The notes under the pieces: generated by a model
The model's database searches: none
Seen by the model: only the letters and a program-made list of their open reading frames with translations
Told to the model about the DNA's origin: nothing
In this document: positions 27,739 through 36,859 of the stretch, in pieces
Layout of the letters: every line of letters starts with the position of its first letter
Numbering within the stretch: the stretch's first letter is position 1
Source of the DNA: Candidatus Thorarchaeota archaeon
GTDB lineage: Archaea; Asgardarchaeota; Thorarchaeia; Thorarchaeales; Thorarchaeaceae
Direction: 5' to 3'
Assembly (NCBI GenBank): GCA_019057475.1
Contig: DXJO01000010.1
Location: 107,460 to 171,459 of the forward strand
Length of the DNA stretch: 64,000 nt
Program-made: the position numbers and the translations under genes

Positions 27739-27904
27739 ATCTCCATTTCTAGTCTTAAGCCGCAGCTCGGTTTCTTGCTGGTTCAGCTCTCCTCCTTATT
27801 ATGATTACCTCGCAAGTCAATCTAATGCTACCGAAACATACTTCTGACAAGGAGGTGCGGAACCTGAAATGCCACTGTTCAACGGGCATGTGCAATCCTA
27901 CTGA

Positions 27905-28102
27905 ACACTCTCCATCCTCCACACAACTCAGGTTCTGTGCAAACATGACCCTGGAAAAGGGCTTCTGCTTCCTGAGCTACAAATTAGGGAGTATGTGATA
28001 GTGCATTTGGCCTATGCCATCGAGAAGATGAAGTCAATGGAAGCCAAGAAGACACTAGCACTCTTTGAAGAGATGGCGAAGTTCGCAGAAGAAACTGAAT
28101 AG
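27905..28102 (+). pseudogene. unidentified coding remnant, head missing
   Basis: A 65-codon frame without a start reads 'PGKGLLLPELQIREYVIVHL' then 'AYAIEKMKSMEAKKTLALFE' and ends 'EMAKFAEETE' with TAG. The strongly helical, charged pattern looks coding. A GTG at 27995 could start a 35-residue peptide. I do not recognise it. The rest of the 420-base gap 27739-28159 shows nothing further. Confidence 0.35.
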
Positions 28103-28159
28103 ACCTGGAGTTTGATTGTAGAAAATGGGCAGATGGATCTTTGGAGAATAATTCATTAG

Positions 28160-28660
28160 ATGAAGCCAATGGTGGAGGTCATGCGACGATTTCGTCCAGA
28201 GCTGCTCAAAGGACTCACTGTACTTTGCATCTTCTTTACCGTGATAGTTTCCACAGAACTACTCCTGCCTTATCCAATTGAACATGCCCGATACACGTCT
28301 ATTGACATCAGGAAAATCATCCAGAATCCCATTCCCTTTGAAGGACATGAGATATCGTCGGCTGCAACAGTTTCTACAGTTATCACCAATGAGTCATTTT
28401 CTATAGCTGAGGTCGCGGAAGGAGTCATACTAGTTTTCTCTTCTTCAGTTGGTCATCCAAGAGAAGGCGACAGAGTCATGTTCCGCGGCACTTCCTGGAT
28501 TCATTTGAACAACTCAATTCTGGTACACGAGTTCTACACGCTAGACTACAACAGCTCGTTAATTCGCTCCATTCCTGGAATCCTCTTGTTCTTGGTGATG
28601 TTTTTCACAGTCTTCACGATAGACCTCAATCGTCTGGCATTTGTGACCCGGAGGCGCTGA
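28160..28660 (+). CDS. membrane protein with OB-like outer domain, unknown function
   Basis: The 166-residue protein has a hydrophobic segment at about 19-38 and another at about 136-156, with an outer domain of roughly 95 residues between. That domain has alternating beta strands, 'GHEISSAATVSTVI', 'GVILVFSS' and 'GDRVMFRGTSWI', which resemble an OB fold of the NfeD or tOB type. It is one base from the next gene, so the two are co-transcribed. No family is recognised with certainty. Confidence 0.6.
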   Translation: MKPMVEVMRRFRPELLKGLTVLCIFFTVIVSTELLLPYPIEHARYTSIDIRKIIQNPIPFEGHEISSAATVSTVITNESFSIAEVAEGVILVFSSSVGHPREGDRVMFRGTSWIHLNNSILVHEFYTLDYNSSLIRSIPGILLFLVMFFTVFTIDLNRLAFVTRRR

Positions 28661-28661
28661 A

Positions 28662-29162
28662 ATGCCGGACGTGTTTACGCACTTCCTAGTCGGTGTGTCA
28701 ATTGCACTACTTGTGCGCAAAGACGGCAGCAGGGCAGAACGGATGCTGATAATCTTAGGTGCGGTCTTGATAGATATTGAACGCCCATTCTCATGGTTAC
28801 TCGCAAGTACTGAGTTCTATTGGATTGGACTGACCCCAGCGTTTCACTCCATATTAGGGGCTGTTTTCCTCTCCTACTCTGCAGCTGCCTGTTTCGATTT
28901 GGAGCACACCACTTTCAGGGAGCGGGTCAAGCTGATTCTCATTGGTTGCACAGTTCATCTCCTACTGGACATGACAATGTATCCCTGGGAGGAGCGTGGC
29001 CTCTATCTTCTTTATCCTCTCAAAATCACGTTTTCATTCAATCTTCTTTGGCCAGACTTCTGGTGGCTTCCTGTGTTTGGTATAGCGAGTCTTCTTGTTG
29101 CCTTGGGCATTAGATACCTGATGACTCTCACTCAGTCAAGTAAGGCAGAACGCGATTCGTAG
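28662..29162 (+). CDS. YdjM/DUF457-like membrane-bound metal-dependent hydrolase
   Basis: The 166 residues begin 'MPDVFTHFLVGVSIALLVRK', with His at 8 as in DUF457 proteins, and carry 'AFHSILGAVFLSY' near 61 and 'TVHLLLDMTMYPW' near 105-117, the remaining His/Asp residues of the putative metal site. Four membrane segments are expected. These proteins are related to membrane phospholipase-C-like hydrolases. Coupled to the upstream outer-domain protein. Link to glycans is by position only. Confidence 0.7.
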   Translation: MPDVFTHFLVGVSIALLVRKDGSRAERMLIILGAVLIDIERPFSWLLASTEFYWIGLTPAFHSILGAVFLSYSAAACFDLEHTTFRERVKLILIGCTVHLLLDMTMYPWEERGLYLLYPLKITFSFNLLWPDFWWLPVFGIASLLVALGIRYLMTLTQSSKAERDS

Positions 29163-29755
29163 ACACTTTCTGTTTGTTAGAGGCACGGAGTCTGAAGAGG
29201 TATGGCATGATTCCAAGGGCGACCTTTCACGAAACCTCGTCATTTGGCCTTCTGTTCTCAATGATTCTCGACTTGCCAGACCGAGATTGACCTGACAATG
29301 ATGGATTCACCAGAACTCCCTTCGATAGCTATCCGGAATTCCCCATAGTAACCTCACCTATGATTATTCTGTTGATGCGGCAGTATCATACACTGTCACC
29401 AGCCGACAATGTCCGGAAACCTGTGCCCTAGTTACTGAAGACTTCTGACTCCCATACTAACATTGCCTGAAACAGGTGTTGATGTGAAAGCAATACTCAG
29501 GCAAAAGGAGTGGGGTGGTGCGAATCTCCTTGTGCATCTCAATGGCCCTAATCCGCTCGTCAGCTTTTCTTGCAAACATTGGCGGGCAGGGGATTCCCGA
29601 AACATGTATCCGAGCGGGCATATCAACGAACGCGCTACATGTTTGCTCCATTCCTCGTTTCTCCCACGAAGACTTAAGAGATGTGGGCATACGTAATGGG
29701 GATGCGCAAGGCCCCAGTTTCAATGAAAAATGGGGGTACCACGGAGGTTCGTTGA
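29163..29755. other. 593-base gap, possible degenerate sequence
   Basis: No frame could be assigned to a family. Short overlapping frames on both strands between 29430 and 29850 have coding-like runs, such as 'ARKADERIRAIEMHKEIRTT' on the minus strand, but none has a start with an RBS. A strong SD, ggagg at 29743-29747, serves the next gene. Confidence 0.4.
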
Positions 29756-30889
29756 ATGAGGGTTGCCCATATTTGTCCCTTTGTAGGAGAGCAGATGGGT
29801 GGCAGCGAAAGATATGCATGGACTCTCGCGAAGAAACAGGCGAAAGAATATGACGTTCATGTATACACGACCACTCAAAACGCTAGACGTACAGGAACCA
29901 TCGAGTCAAATGGTGTGACAATCCACCGATTCTACAGCCCAATTGTTGTGTGGAACATCAACCCAATCAGTCTGATGCTTAGGTCACTTGTAAACTCAGA
30001 TATCGACCTATTTCACATTCATTCGTACCTCTACACACCCTCGAACCAAGCCGTGTTCGCCAAGATAGTCAAAAAGAAGAAGGCCCTTCTGCAGTTACAC
30101 GGTGGCATTGGGCTGCCACCGTACAAGACATGCTGGGTCAAGCTTGCTGCGAAGAAGTTCTATGACGTATCTCTTGGCAAGTTCATGATGAATCATAGCG
30201 ATATAATCGCATCAGTGTCCAAGTCCGACCTAGATGCAGTCGAATCCCAGTTCTCTATTCCAAAGGGCCGGCTGCGTTACGTGCCGAATGTCGTAGACAC
30301 CTCTGTTTTCAAACCCGAAACGAAGCAGCACTCGAATGGAAGAACACTGCTGTATGTAGGTGATTTGGAGCCCTGGAAAGGCGTTTGTTCACTGATGGAG
30401 TGGATGCGTGCTCAGAGTCGGTGGGATGGAGGCAATATCACAGTGCGTTTTGTGGGTCAAGGCTCGTTGCTCAGTCGCCTTCGAAAGATGCAGCGTGAGT
30501 TTCAGAAAGACAGGCAAGATGTTCGCATTGAGGTCCTGGGCCCGAAAGACCACAGTGAAATACCTACGCTCATGAGGGACGCTGATGCATTGATACTCCC
30601 CTCCTATTGGGAAGGAATGCCAACTGTTGTTCTCGAGGCCATGGCGTCTGGAACGCTTGTAATATCGACTCGTGTCGGTAACATACCTAGAATGATTGAA
30701 CATCTTGGCACGGGCTTGTTGATTGATAGATCAGCTGCCAGTTTTCAAGAAGCAGTATCCACGGTTCTCTTTGATGTGAAAGCTGTGAGGCGCATCACTG
30801 AGAATGCAAGGAAACTGGTTGAGCGGGAGTTCAGTCTTGACAAGGCCAACCTGATTCTACATGGTCTATACTCGGAGATGCTGGAGTGA
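29756..30889 (+). CDS. GT4 glycosyltransferase
   Basis: This protein has 377 residues. 'VAHICPFVGEQMGGSERYAW' starts the N-terminal domain, 'HIHSYLYTPSNQ' near 84 follows, 'RYVPNVVDTSVFKPE' lies near 180 and 'YWEGMPTVVLEAMASGTLVI' near 283 contains the EX7E residues. An SD, ggagg, lies nine bases before the ATG. It converges with the epimerase at 30988. It probably acts on a lipid-linked glycan; the donor is not known. Confidence 0.9.
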   Translation: MRVAHICPFVGEQMGGSERYAWTLAKKQAKEYDVHVYTTTQNARRTGTIESNGVTIHRFYSPIVVWNINPISLMLRSLVNSDIDLFHIHSYLYTPSNQAVFAKIVKKKKALLQLHGGIGLPPYKTCWVKLAAKKFYDVSLGKFMMNHSDIIASVSKSDLDAVESQFSIPKGRLRYVPNVVDTSVFKPETKQHSNGRTLLYVGDLEPWKGVCSLMEWMRAQSRWDGGNITVRFVGQGSLLSRLRKMQREFQKDRQDVRIEVLGPKDHSEIPTLMRDADALILPSYWEGMPTVVLEAMASGTLVISTRVGNIPRMIEHLGTGLLIDRSAASFQEAVSTVLFDVKAVRRITENARKLVEREFSLDKANLILHGLYSEMLE

Positions 30890-30987
30890 GCTGCCAACCG
30901 AACGTAGTGTGAATGAACACTTGCCGTTCCAGAGTTCTCTTTCCGAATGCGCAGGGGTTGGGCATCAAGCCGTAGATTATGATGAAT

Positions 30988-32025
30988 CTAGTGAGGATGT
31001 TTACTGCTGGCTCGTTTACGGCATTTCCCTGCTATAACTCCCGTGTCCCTAACCCATTGAATTGTCAGTTTAAGACCGGCGTTGATGTCAGTCTTAGGAA
31101 TGTAGCCCAAGTCCTTTTTCGCCTTCTCAATACTTGCGAGGCTATCCCGCACATCACCTAGACGAGGTTCTCGAAACGTTTTCGTGGATTTGGATTCGGT
31201 TTCCTTGATAATCCTGTCAGCAAGGCTCTCAATGGTGGTTTGTGCCCCTCCACCAACATTGTATACATTTCCTTTTGACTGACTACTCTGGGCAGCCAAA
31301 AGATTGCACTCCACTATGTCATCAATGTACGTGAAATCTCTGGTTTGCTGACCATCGCCATCAATGAACAAGGGGCGATATCTCAACGCTTGAGAGATGA
31401 AGATGGCCATTACGCCTGCGTAGCTTCCGCCTCTTTGCCTTGGGCCATACACATTGAAATATCTCAGAGCACTGATGTTCATGTCATAGGTGGCACTGAA
31501 AACGAGCGCGATGCTCTCTTCTGCCAGCTTTGATGCGGCGTACGGTGACATCGGATTCGTGTGCATATCCTCCGTCTTTGGTAAGGTAGTCGTGTCACCA
31601 TAAACGGATGACGACGATGCCACTACTACTCTATCAACGTCTGCCTTACGACATTCATCCAAAACTACAGTAGTGCCCATCACATTCACATCAGTCACCA
31701 AGTGTGGATTATCGATGGAGAATGGTACACTTACTTTTGATGCTTGATGGAAGACTAGTGACACGTCTCGAAGCGACTTCGCTACGTCGTTTCTGTTTCT
31801 GATGTCCCCTACGATTAGCTCGAACTCCCTCTTGTTCACCCACTGAGCTATGTTCGACATGTCACCATTGCTCAAGTCATCCAGAACGCGCACAGAGGCT
31901 CCATTGCGCATGAGGAAGTCAACAATGTGAGACCCAATGAATCCTGCGCCTCCAGTTACAAGGATGTGTGTTTCCTCAAAGCAACTAGCATCTATTACTA
32001 CATTTGTCGGTTTCAAGCCAATCAA
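30988..32025 (-). CDS. UDP-sugar 4-epimerase (GalE/WbpP-like)
   Basis: The 345-residue protein has 'ILVTGGAGFIGSHIVDFLMR' near residue 21, 'VFHQASKVSVPFSI' near 92, the catalytic Ser in 'VASSSSVYGDT' near 137 and 'YAASK' (YxxxK) near 163. 'RYFNVYGPRQRGGSYAGV' is typical of archaeal UDP-glucose or UDP-GlcNAc 4-epimerases. It is distinct from the 19.7 kb epimerase in the 'DDLSNG' motif. Divergent from the broken GT4 at 32247 across 221 bases. Confidence 0.85.
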   Translation of the reverse strand: MIGLKPTNVVIDASCFEETHILVTGGAGFIGSHIVDFLMRNGASVRVLDDLSNGDMSNIAQWVNKREFELIVGDIRNRNDVAKSLRDVSLVFHQASKVSVPFSIDNPHLVTDVNVMGTTVVLDECRKADVDRVVVASSSSVYGDTTTLPKTEDMHTNPMSPYAASKLAEESIALVFSATYDMNISALRYFNVYGPRQRGGSYAGVMAIFISQALRYRPLFIDGDGQQTRDFTYIDDIVECNLLAAQSSQSKGNVYNVGGGAQTTIESLADRIIKETESKSTKTFREPRLGDVRDSLASIEKAKKDLGYIPKTDINAGLKLTIQWVRDTGVIAGKCRKRASSKHPH

Positions 32026-32246
32026 TCCCCGTATCTAGCTCCTCCATTGACTTGGTCTTTATCCCTGACAGAAACCTAGTCGAATTCCCCATCTTTACTC
32101 ACAGGCAAATCGTTATACATAGGTAACTTGAAGGATATCCCAAATGGGAGCAGATACTTAGGTCGAGGTCGATGACCCGCTTGCTAATAACGGTGTCTGG
32201 TCTACAATATCTTTCATCAAGGGAATAGTAGGTTTCAAGGATAATT

Positions 32247-33399
32247 GTGTTGAGGGACATGTTCATGAAGGTCCTAATCACCCCACAGTGCTTCCCTCCT
32301 GATATGGGGGACGGGGCAACAAGAGCACACAGTGTCGCAGTGGGTCTTGTCAGGGCTGGATGTGAAGTCACCGTAGTTTCTGCAGCTCCACACTATCCAA
32401 GTGGAAACATTCCCATGAAGTATCGTTGGAATCCCTTGCGTATCGAGTACGATAGTGAGATGAAAATCATCAGGGCTTTCGTCCCGCCAGTGGAATCAAG
32501 AGGATTCGCAAAGCGGGCAGTACTCTTCCTGTCATTTGTCCTCTCTTCGCTCTTTGCCATTCCCTTGGTCGGAACGGCTGATGTGGTCTTCGCAGCGAAT
32601 CCTAACATCACAGTCATGTTTGCAGGATTGATCTACAGGAATCTCAGCCGTTGTCCGCTTGTGCAGAATGTTGACAATCTCTGGCCTGAGGTTCTGTATG
32701 ACTTGGGTGTAAGGCGAGGTTCGTTCATAGGTAGATTGGACTAGTTGATGGCTAGGCTCGCGTATGGTTTGGCCTATGCCATAACATCGATTAGTCCCGC
32801 TTATGTTCATGTAATCAGAAGCAAATACGATATTGATTCGGGCAAAATACTCGTTGTGAAGGCTGGAGTATCTCATTCATGGGTTCTCGATGTTGAGAGA
32901 AACGGGAATCTCTGTCAATCTTGCTGTTGTTGGCTCACCTTCGCTGAATCAAATGGACTGTACGAAACGTATTCAGAAGCCTGTCATAGAACTTGACGTC
33001 GAGAATGACATGATTTTCACTGGACGAGTTGAGAACTCTTTGCTCCCCGGAGTTCTTAGTCAATTCGATGTGTTTGTGCATCCATCCAAGAGCGAAGGCA
33101 CTCCAGTGAGCATTCTTGAGGCTATGGCCATGGAACTGCCGGTCGTGGCGACCGATGTGGGCGGGATTTCGGAACTCGTGGTGGATGGTGAAACTGGAAT
33201 CATTGTTGAACCGATGAACTCTCCCTCAATCGCTTCAGCAATCGCCTTTCTCTTGCAGAACCCTGCAGAGCGCACGAGAATGGGGCGGAGCGGCAGACAG
33301 AGAGTACTGGATTTATTCACCCGTGACAAGACAGTGACCGGATACACTGAGGTCTATCACGAAACTGTGCGGAAACACCAGCACAGCAATCAAAACTAA
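32247..33399 (+). pseudogene. broken GT4 glycosyltransferase
   Basis: The head reads 'VLITPQCFPPDMGDGATRAH' and 'NVDNLWPEVLYDLGVRRG', closely like the intact gene at 47830-49089 ('NVDDLWPEALADLG'). An in-frame TAG at 32742-32744 interrupts it, after which the same frame continues 'MARLAYGLAYAITSISPAYV'. Near 32880 the frame is lost, and about 60 to 90 residues of the linker and first donor strands are deleted. The tail resumes as 'VFVHPSKSEGTPVSILEAMA' and 'VVATDVGGISELVVDG'. At least three lesions make it nonfunctional. Confidence 0.85.
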
Positions 33400-33532
33400 T
33401 ACTATACATCAATTTAAGGCGTTATGATAGGAATTAGGCTAAGGATGTGAGCCGAAATTTCAAAGGCACACCAGAGATATCGGGCTGTACATTCACTCAA
33501 GGTTTGTTAGCCCTTCATGAGAATAGAAGGAG

Positions 33533-34693
33533 ATGTTCCACACGCAGCGCAGGATTCGTATCTGTATTGTCGCCTTGTGTCCTGGACTCACTCCGATATC
33601 GGACCTCATTATGATCATGTCTAGGATTGCCCATGAGGTATACTTGGTCATTCCTGGGCTCCCGCGCAACATATTGCCGAATCTTTCCAACGTCAAGCAT
33701 TTGACCGTTCCTCACAGAGTATCCTCTGGGCTCGTTTCGAGACTGATGAATAGCATAATCACGCAATTTAGGGTGCTTCTTCAGGTCATGAAGATATCCA
33801 AGTCTGTAGACCTATACCTCTTCTCAATCAGTGGAGAAACATTTCTTCTACCCTTGCTGGGTTTGAAATTCATGAGGCAATTAACGGCCTTCATGCCCGG
33901 GGGGAATGCAATAAGAGTTTCCAAGATTAATAACGATTTGCTTTCACTTCTTATCCCCTCTGTGGTTTATGCCGCTCTTGAATTGACACACCGTATCATT
34001 CTCTATTCATCGCATATGGCAAAGGAAGCGGTTTTCGCGAAACACAAGAATAAGACGATATTCGCTCACAAGCACTTCATCAATTTCACTCGCTTTATGA
34101 GAGAGTATGACCTTTCCGAGAGACCAGAAACAGTTGGATTCATCGGGCGCCTAAGCAGAGAGAAGGGAGTACTGAGCTTTGTTGACGCCATACCACAGGT
34201 ACTTGACATAAGAGAATCTGTGAAGTTCCTGATTTGTGGCGACGGATTATTGCTTGAGGAGGCTAAGATGCGCGTTGCGAAACGAGGGCTTGAATCATCT
34301 GTCAGGTTCACCGGGTGGGTATTTCGTCAACAGATTCCAGACTTATTGAATTCTATGAAGTTGATGGTTCAACCGAGCCTAACCGAAGGGTTACCCAATA
34401 GCATCCTTGAGGCGATGGCCTGCGGAACGCCTGTTCTCGCTACACCCGTCGGTGGCATTCCTGATCTGATTGTGGAGTCTGAAACCGGATTTTTCCTTCG
34501 TTCCAGGAATCCCGACCATATCGCGGAGAGAATCTGTTCGCTTCTTGGCAACACGGAACTGCTGGAGAATGTGAGCAATCGCGCCATGGACTTCGTTAAT
34601 CAAGGCTTCTGCTTCTCGTATGTAGTTCAGAGTTGGCACAACGTCCTTGCTCAGCTGGGTTTGAGAAACACTAAATCCCAAGGTGCTGAATAG
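33533..34693 (+). CDS. GT4 glycosyltransferase
   Basis: The 386 residues start MFHTQRRIRICIVALCPGLT. The N-terminal domain lacks a clear glycine-rich acceptor loop and instead has 'PISDLIMIMSRIA'. The donor domain is canonical, with 'VGFIGRLSREKGVLSFVDAI' near 201 and 'SLTEGLPNSILEAMACGTPV' near 282, including both Glu of EX7E. A cytoplasmic glycosyltransferase of unknown donor. It follows the broken GT4 by 133 bases on the same strand. Confidence 0.87.
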   Translation: MFHTQRRIRICIVALCPGLTPISDLIMIMSRIAHEVYLVIPGLPRNILPNLSNVKHLTVPHRVSSGLVSRLMNSIITQFRVLLQVMKISKSVDLYLFSISGETFLLPLLGLKFMRQLTAFMPGGNAIRVSKINNDLLSLLIPSVVYAALELTHRIILYSSHMAKEAVFAKHKNKTIFAHKHFINFTRFMREYDLSERPETVGFIGRLSREKGVLSFVDAIPQVLDIRESVKFLICGDGLLLEEAKMRVAKRGLESSVRFTGWVFRQQIPDLLNSMKLMVQPSLTEGLPNSILEAMACGTPVLATPVGGIPDLIVESETGFFLRSRNPDHIAERICSLLGNTELLENVSNRAMDFVNQGFCFSYVVQSWHNVLAQLGLRNTKSQGAE

Positions 34694-34695
34694 CC

Positions 34696-35118
34696 TACTC
34701 AGCTCTGGATGTTCCTACCCTTTTCAACACTACGATTCTGCTCGCCAAACACAACTCTGGAGATCGGCCCGAGAATGTCGGAAAACTCCTTGCGGCCAAG
34801 AATGCTCAGAAGGATCCAGACTTCATGGTGATTGCTAGAGTAGAAGCCCTCATCGCAGGATGAGGCATGGATGAAGATCTCACTAGGTTTCGCGAGTATG
34901 AACGAGCTGGGGCTGACACAATACTAATCCACCACAAGGACTCAGACCCTTCCCCCATTCCGAAACTCATCAAGAAATGGAATGGTGGAGAGCCGCTTGT
35001 TCTTGTGCCAACCAAGTATCCATCATTCAACGAGAATCAGATGAAATGGTCAGGAAGGGTGGGGATGGTAATCTATGCTAACCGTAGCATCAATCATTCC
35101 AGTTCCAGGCGGAATTGA
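34696..35118 (+). pseudogene. phosphoenolpyruvate mutase remnant
   Basis: A frame reads 'VGKLLAAKNAQKDPDFMVIA', then 'RVEALIAG', then TGA at 34861-34863, then 'GMDEDLTRFREYERAGADTI' and 'LVLVPTKYP', ending 'MVIYANRSIN' where the family has MVIYANH. PEP mutases have 'EALIAGWGM' or similar at the stop, so a Trp codon TGG probably became TGA. The N-terminal half with the metal-binding DD/ED residues is missing. PEP mutase makes the C-P bond of phosphonates, so a phosphonate decoration may have been lost here. Confidence 0.8.
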
Positions 35119-35190
35119 AAACAGCATGCAAATATGAGCCACAAGTAGATGGTATCCAAGTGGATATGTCAGTGCAGTTGAATCATATGG

Positions 35191-35421
35191 TTAGTAATCA
35201 GTCGGAAGTCTTTGATGTTCTATAATTGTTGAGATGTAGCGACCATGATACTGCTTCACAAAGAGGTCCGTGTTGTCAGGCACCGTTTGCACCCGTGCCC
35301 AACCATACTCCTGCCTGAATATGCCTGAAACAGGATCATTCACTTCTATCTTGAAGCCGTGAATGTCATAGTACTCCATTTTTCGGCACTGTTCCAAAAG
35401 CGAAGAGAACTTGGAGGTCAT
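35191..35421 (-). CDS. small hypothetical protein or remnant
   Basis: A 76-codon minus-strand frame starts 'MTSKFSSLLEQCRKMEYYDI' and contains 'GFKIEVNDPVSGIFRQEYGW'. The composition is coding-like, and the piece may be the head of a longer lost protein, because it ends in 'EHQRLPTDY' without a domain boundary. No family is recognised. It lies just before the GT4 gene at 35498 on the same strand. Confidence 0.35.
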   Translation of the reverse strand: MTSKFSSLLEQCRKMEYYDIHGFKIEVNDPVSGIFRQEYGWARVQTVPDNTDLFVKQYHGRYISTIIEHQRLPTDY

Positions 35422-35497
35422 TTTACTCTATCGCATGGCAAAAATGATTTGCTTTGATGAGTGTTTTAAAACTCATCTCAAATACAACTTCGATTCA

Positions 35498-36658
35498 TCA
35501 ATTCCCCAGCACGCTGCGGTAGACGCCTAGCGTGATTCCAGCGACCTTGTTGATTGAATACCTCTGTTCAACGACTTGTTTCGCTCTGCGCCCCATTTTC
35601 TCAGCGGAATCCGGAGAGGATAAGACCTGATTCAGCAGATCCGTTAGGTCTTGAACTGCCCCTGCTGGAAACACTAGGCCAGTCGAGCCGGTTTCTATCA
35701 AGTCGGGGATGACTCCTACATCCGAGCCAATAACGGGAAGGGAGCAAGCATAGGCTTCAAGGATTGTCAGTGGAAACGTTTCATACCATGATGGCAAAAC
35801 GAACACATTGGCATCCACAAAAGCTGCCTTCTTGTCCATTCCGTATAGCGGACCGGTGAATGTAACATGTTCCTGCACACCATTGGAAACTGCCAAGGAC
35901 CGCAGATAATCTTGAAAGCCATAGTCCGGACCTGCAATCACAAGGTGTGAACTGAGCCCGGATTTAATTGAACGCGAGTACGCCAGCAAAAGGGTGTCAA
36001 GTCCTTTTATTTCATGGATGCGCCCCAAGAAAAGCACAATACTCGTTTCAGTATCAATGCCATACTTGGACCGGAATGTTCCTCGAGTGGGCATGATTTC
36101 GAAGTCTGCTAGATCAATACCATTTGGAACTACTTCAACTCGATTTGGCAGAAGTTCGAATCGTTGACACTGTTTCACTTCCTCATCGCAAAGGGCAAGC
36201 ACCCGAGCCGCGTCACGTAGCATTGATGTTCCAAGAAGGTTGTCATATACAAGTTTCAAATTCTGGTGCCCGGCAATTCTTGGAAGGGAACCATGGGGTT
36301 GAACTACGAATGGAACACCATAATTGCGTGCAAGCCTATGAACTACTACGTTCTGAAATGACCTATACCCATGAAGGTGTATTATGTCGAAATTCCGTAG
36401 ATTTCGCGTGGCATGTGAAACCAACCCCGGTGTAATAAAGAGCCCAAGAATAGGCTGATGCAAGTGGTTCCTGAAATAGTGAACTTGCATGCTGCCTAGG
36501 TTGATATTGTTTCTCTGTTTCGGTATTCCCGCATCTGTAGTGTAGATCTCGACATCGTGGCTCTTACTTTGCTCCCTCGCCATCAAGTATGCGGCCATGG
36601 GAACTCCCCCATAACACAAAGCGGGAGGGAAATACGATACAACATGCAGTATCTTCAT
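35498..36658 (-). CDS. GT4 glycosyltransferase
   Basis: From the ATG at 36658 the protein has 386 residues and opens 'MKILHVVSYFPPALCYGGVP', the usual GT4 start. An upstream ATG at 36724 would add 22 polar residues. A gagg sits just before 36658. 'HLHGYRSFQNVVVHRLARN', 'VVPNGIDLADFEI' and 'SWYETFPLTILEAYACSLPV' (EX7E) appear in order. It is the last gene of the long minus-strand run that starts at 50.8 kb, 201 bases after the DUF362 gene. Confidence 0.88.
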   Translation of the reverse strand: MKILHVVSYFPPALCYGGVPMAAYLMAREQSKSHDVEIYTTDAGIPKQRNNINLGSMQVHYFRNHLHQPILGLFITPGLVSHATRNLRNFDIIHLHGYRSFQNVVVHRLARNYGVPFVVQPHGSLPRIAGHQNLKLVYDNLLGTSMLRDAARVLALCDEEVKQCQRFELLPNRVEVVPNGIDLADFEIMPTRGTFRSKYGIDTETSIVLFLGRIHEIKGLDTLLLAYSRSIKSGLSSHLVIAGPDYGFQDYLRSLAVSNGVQEHVTFTGPLYGMDKKAAFVDANVFVLPSWYETFPLTILEAYACSLPVIGSDVGVIPDLIETGSTGLVFPAGAVQDLTDLLNQVLSSPDSAEKMGRRAKQVVEQRYSINKVAGITLGVYRSVLGN

Positions 36659-36859
36659 CTTGTCCTCAAGGTGGGCGTTGGGCATCGCCCCTTTTCCATG
36701 TTCTGATGATGAGGGTCCAGCCAAACTTCAACTGAGAACACTCTAGATCTGATTAGCCAGTAACAGTATCTAGATTCTGAAGTAGTGGAAATATCACTCA
36801 ATGAATCTCCTTAGTCACAAGCCTCGTGCATTGGAACAAGTGTATGAAGGAATGTATCT

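Noticed and set aside
29457-29819. 120-codon minus-strand frame
   Set aside because: It overlaps the start and RBS of a well-supported GT4 gene, has no RBS and no recognisable motif.
32742-32744. In-frame TAG read as pyrrolysine in the GT4 gene
   Set aside because: A deletion and a frameshift further downstream also break the gene, and TAG ends intact genes such as eno and the six-hairpin gene.
34861-34863. In-frame TGA read as selenocysteine in the PEP mutase remnant
   Set aside because: The family has a non-cysteine residue (Trp-like) at this place, the N-terminal half is missing, and no SECIS-like element was evident.
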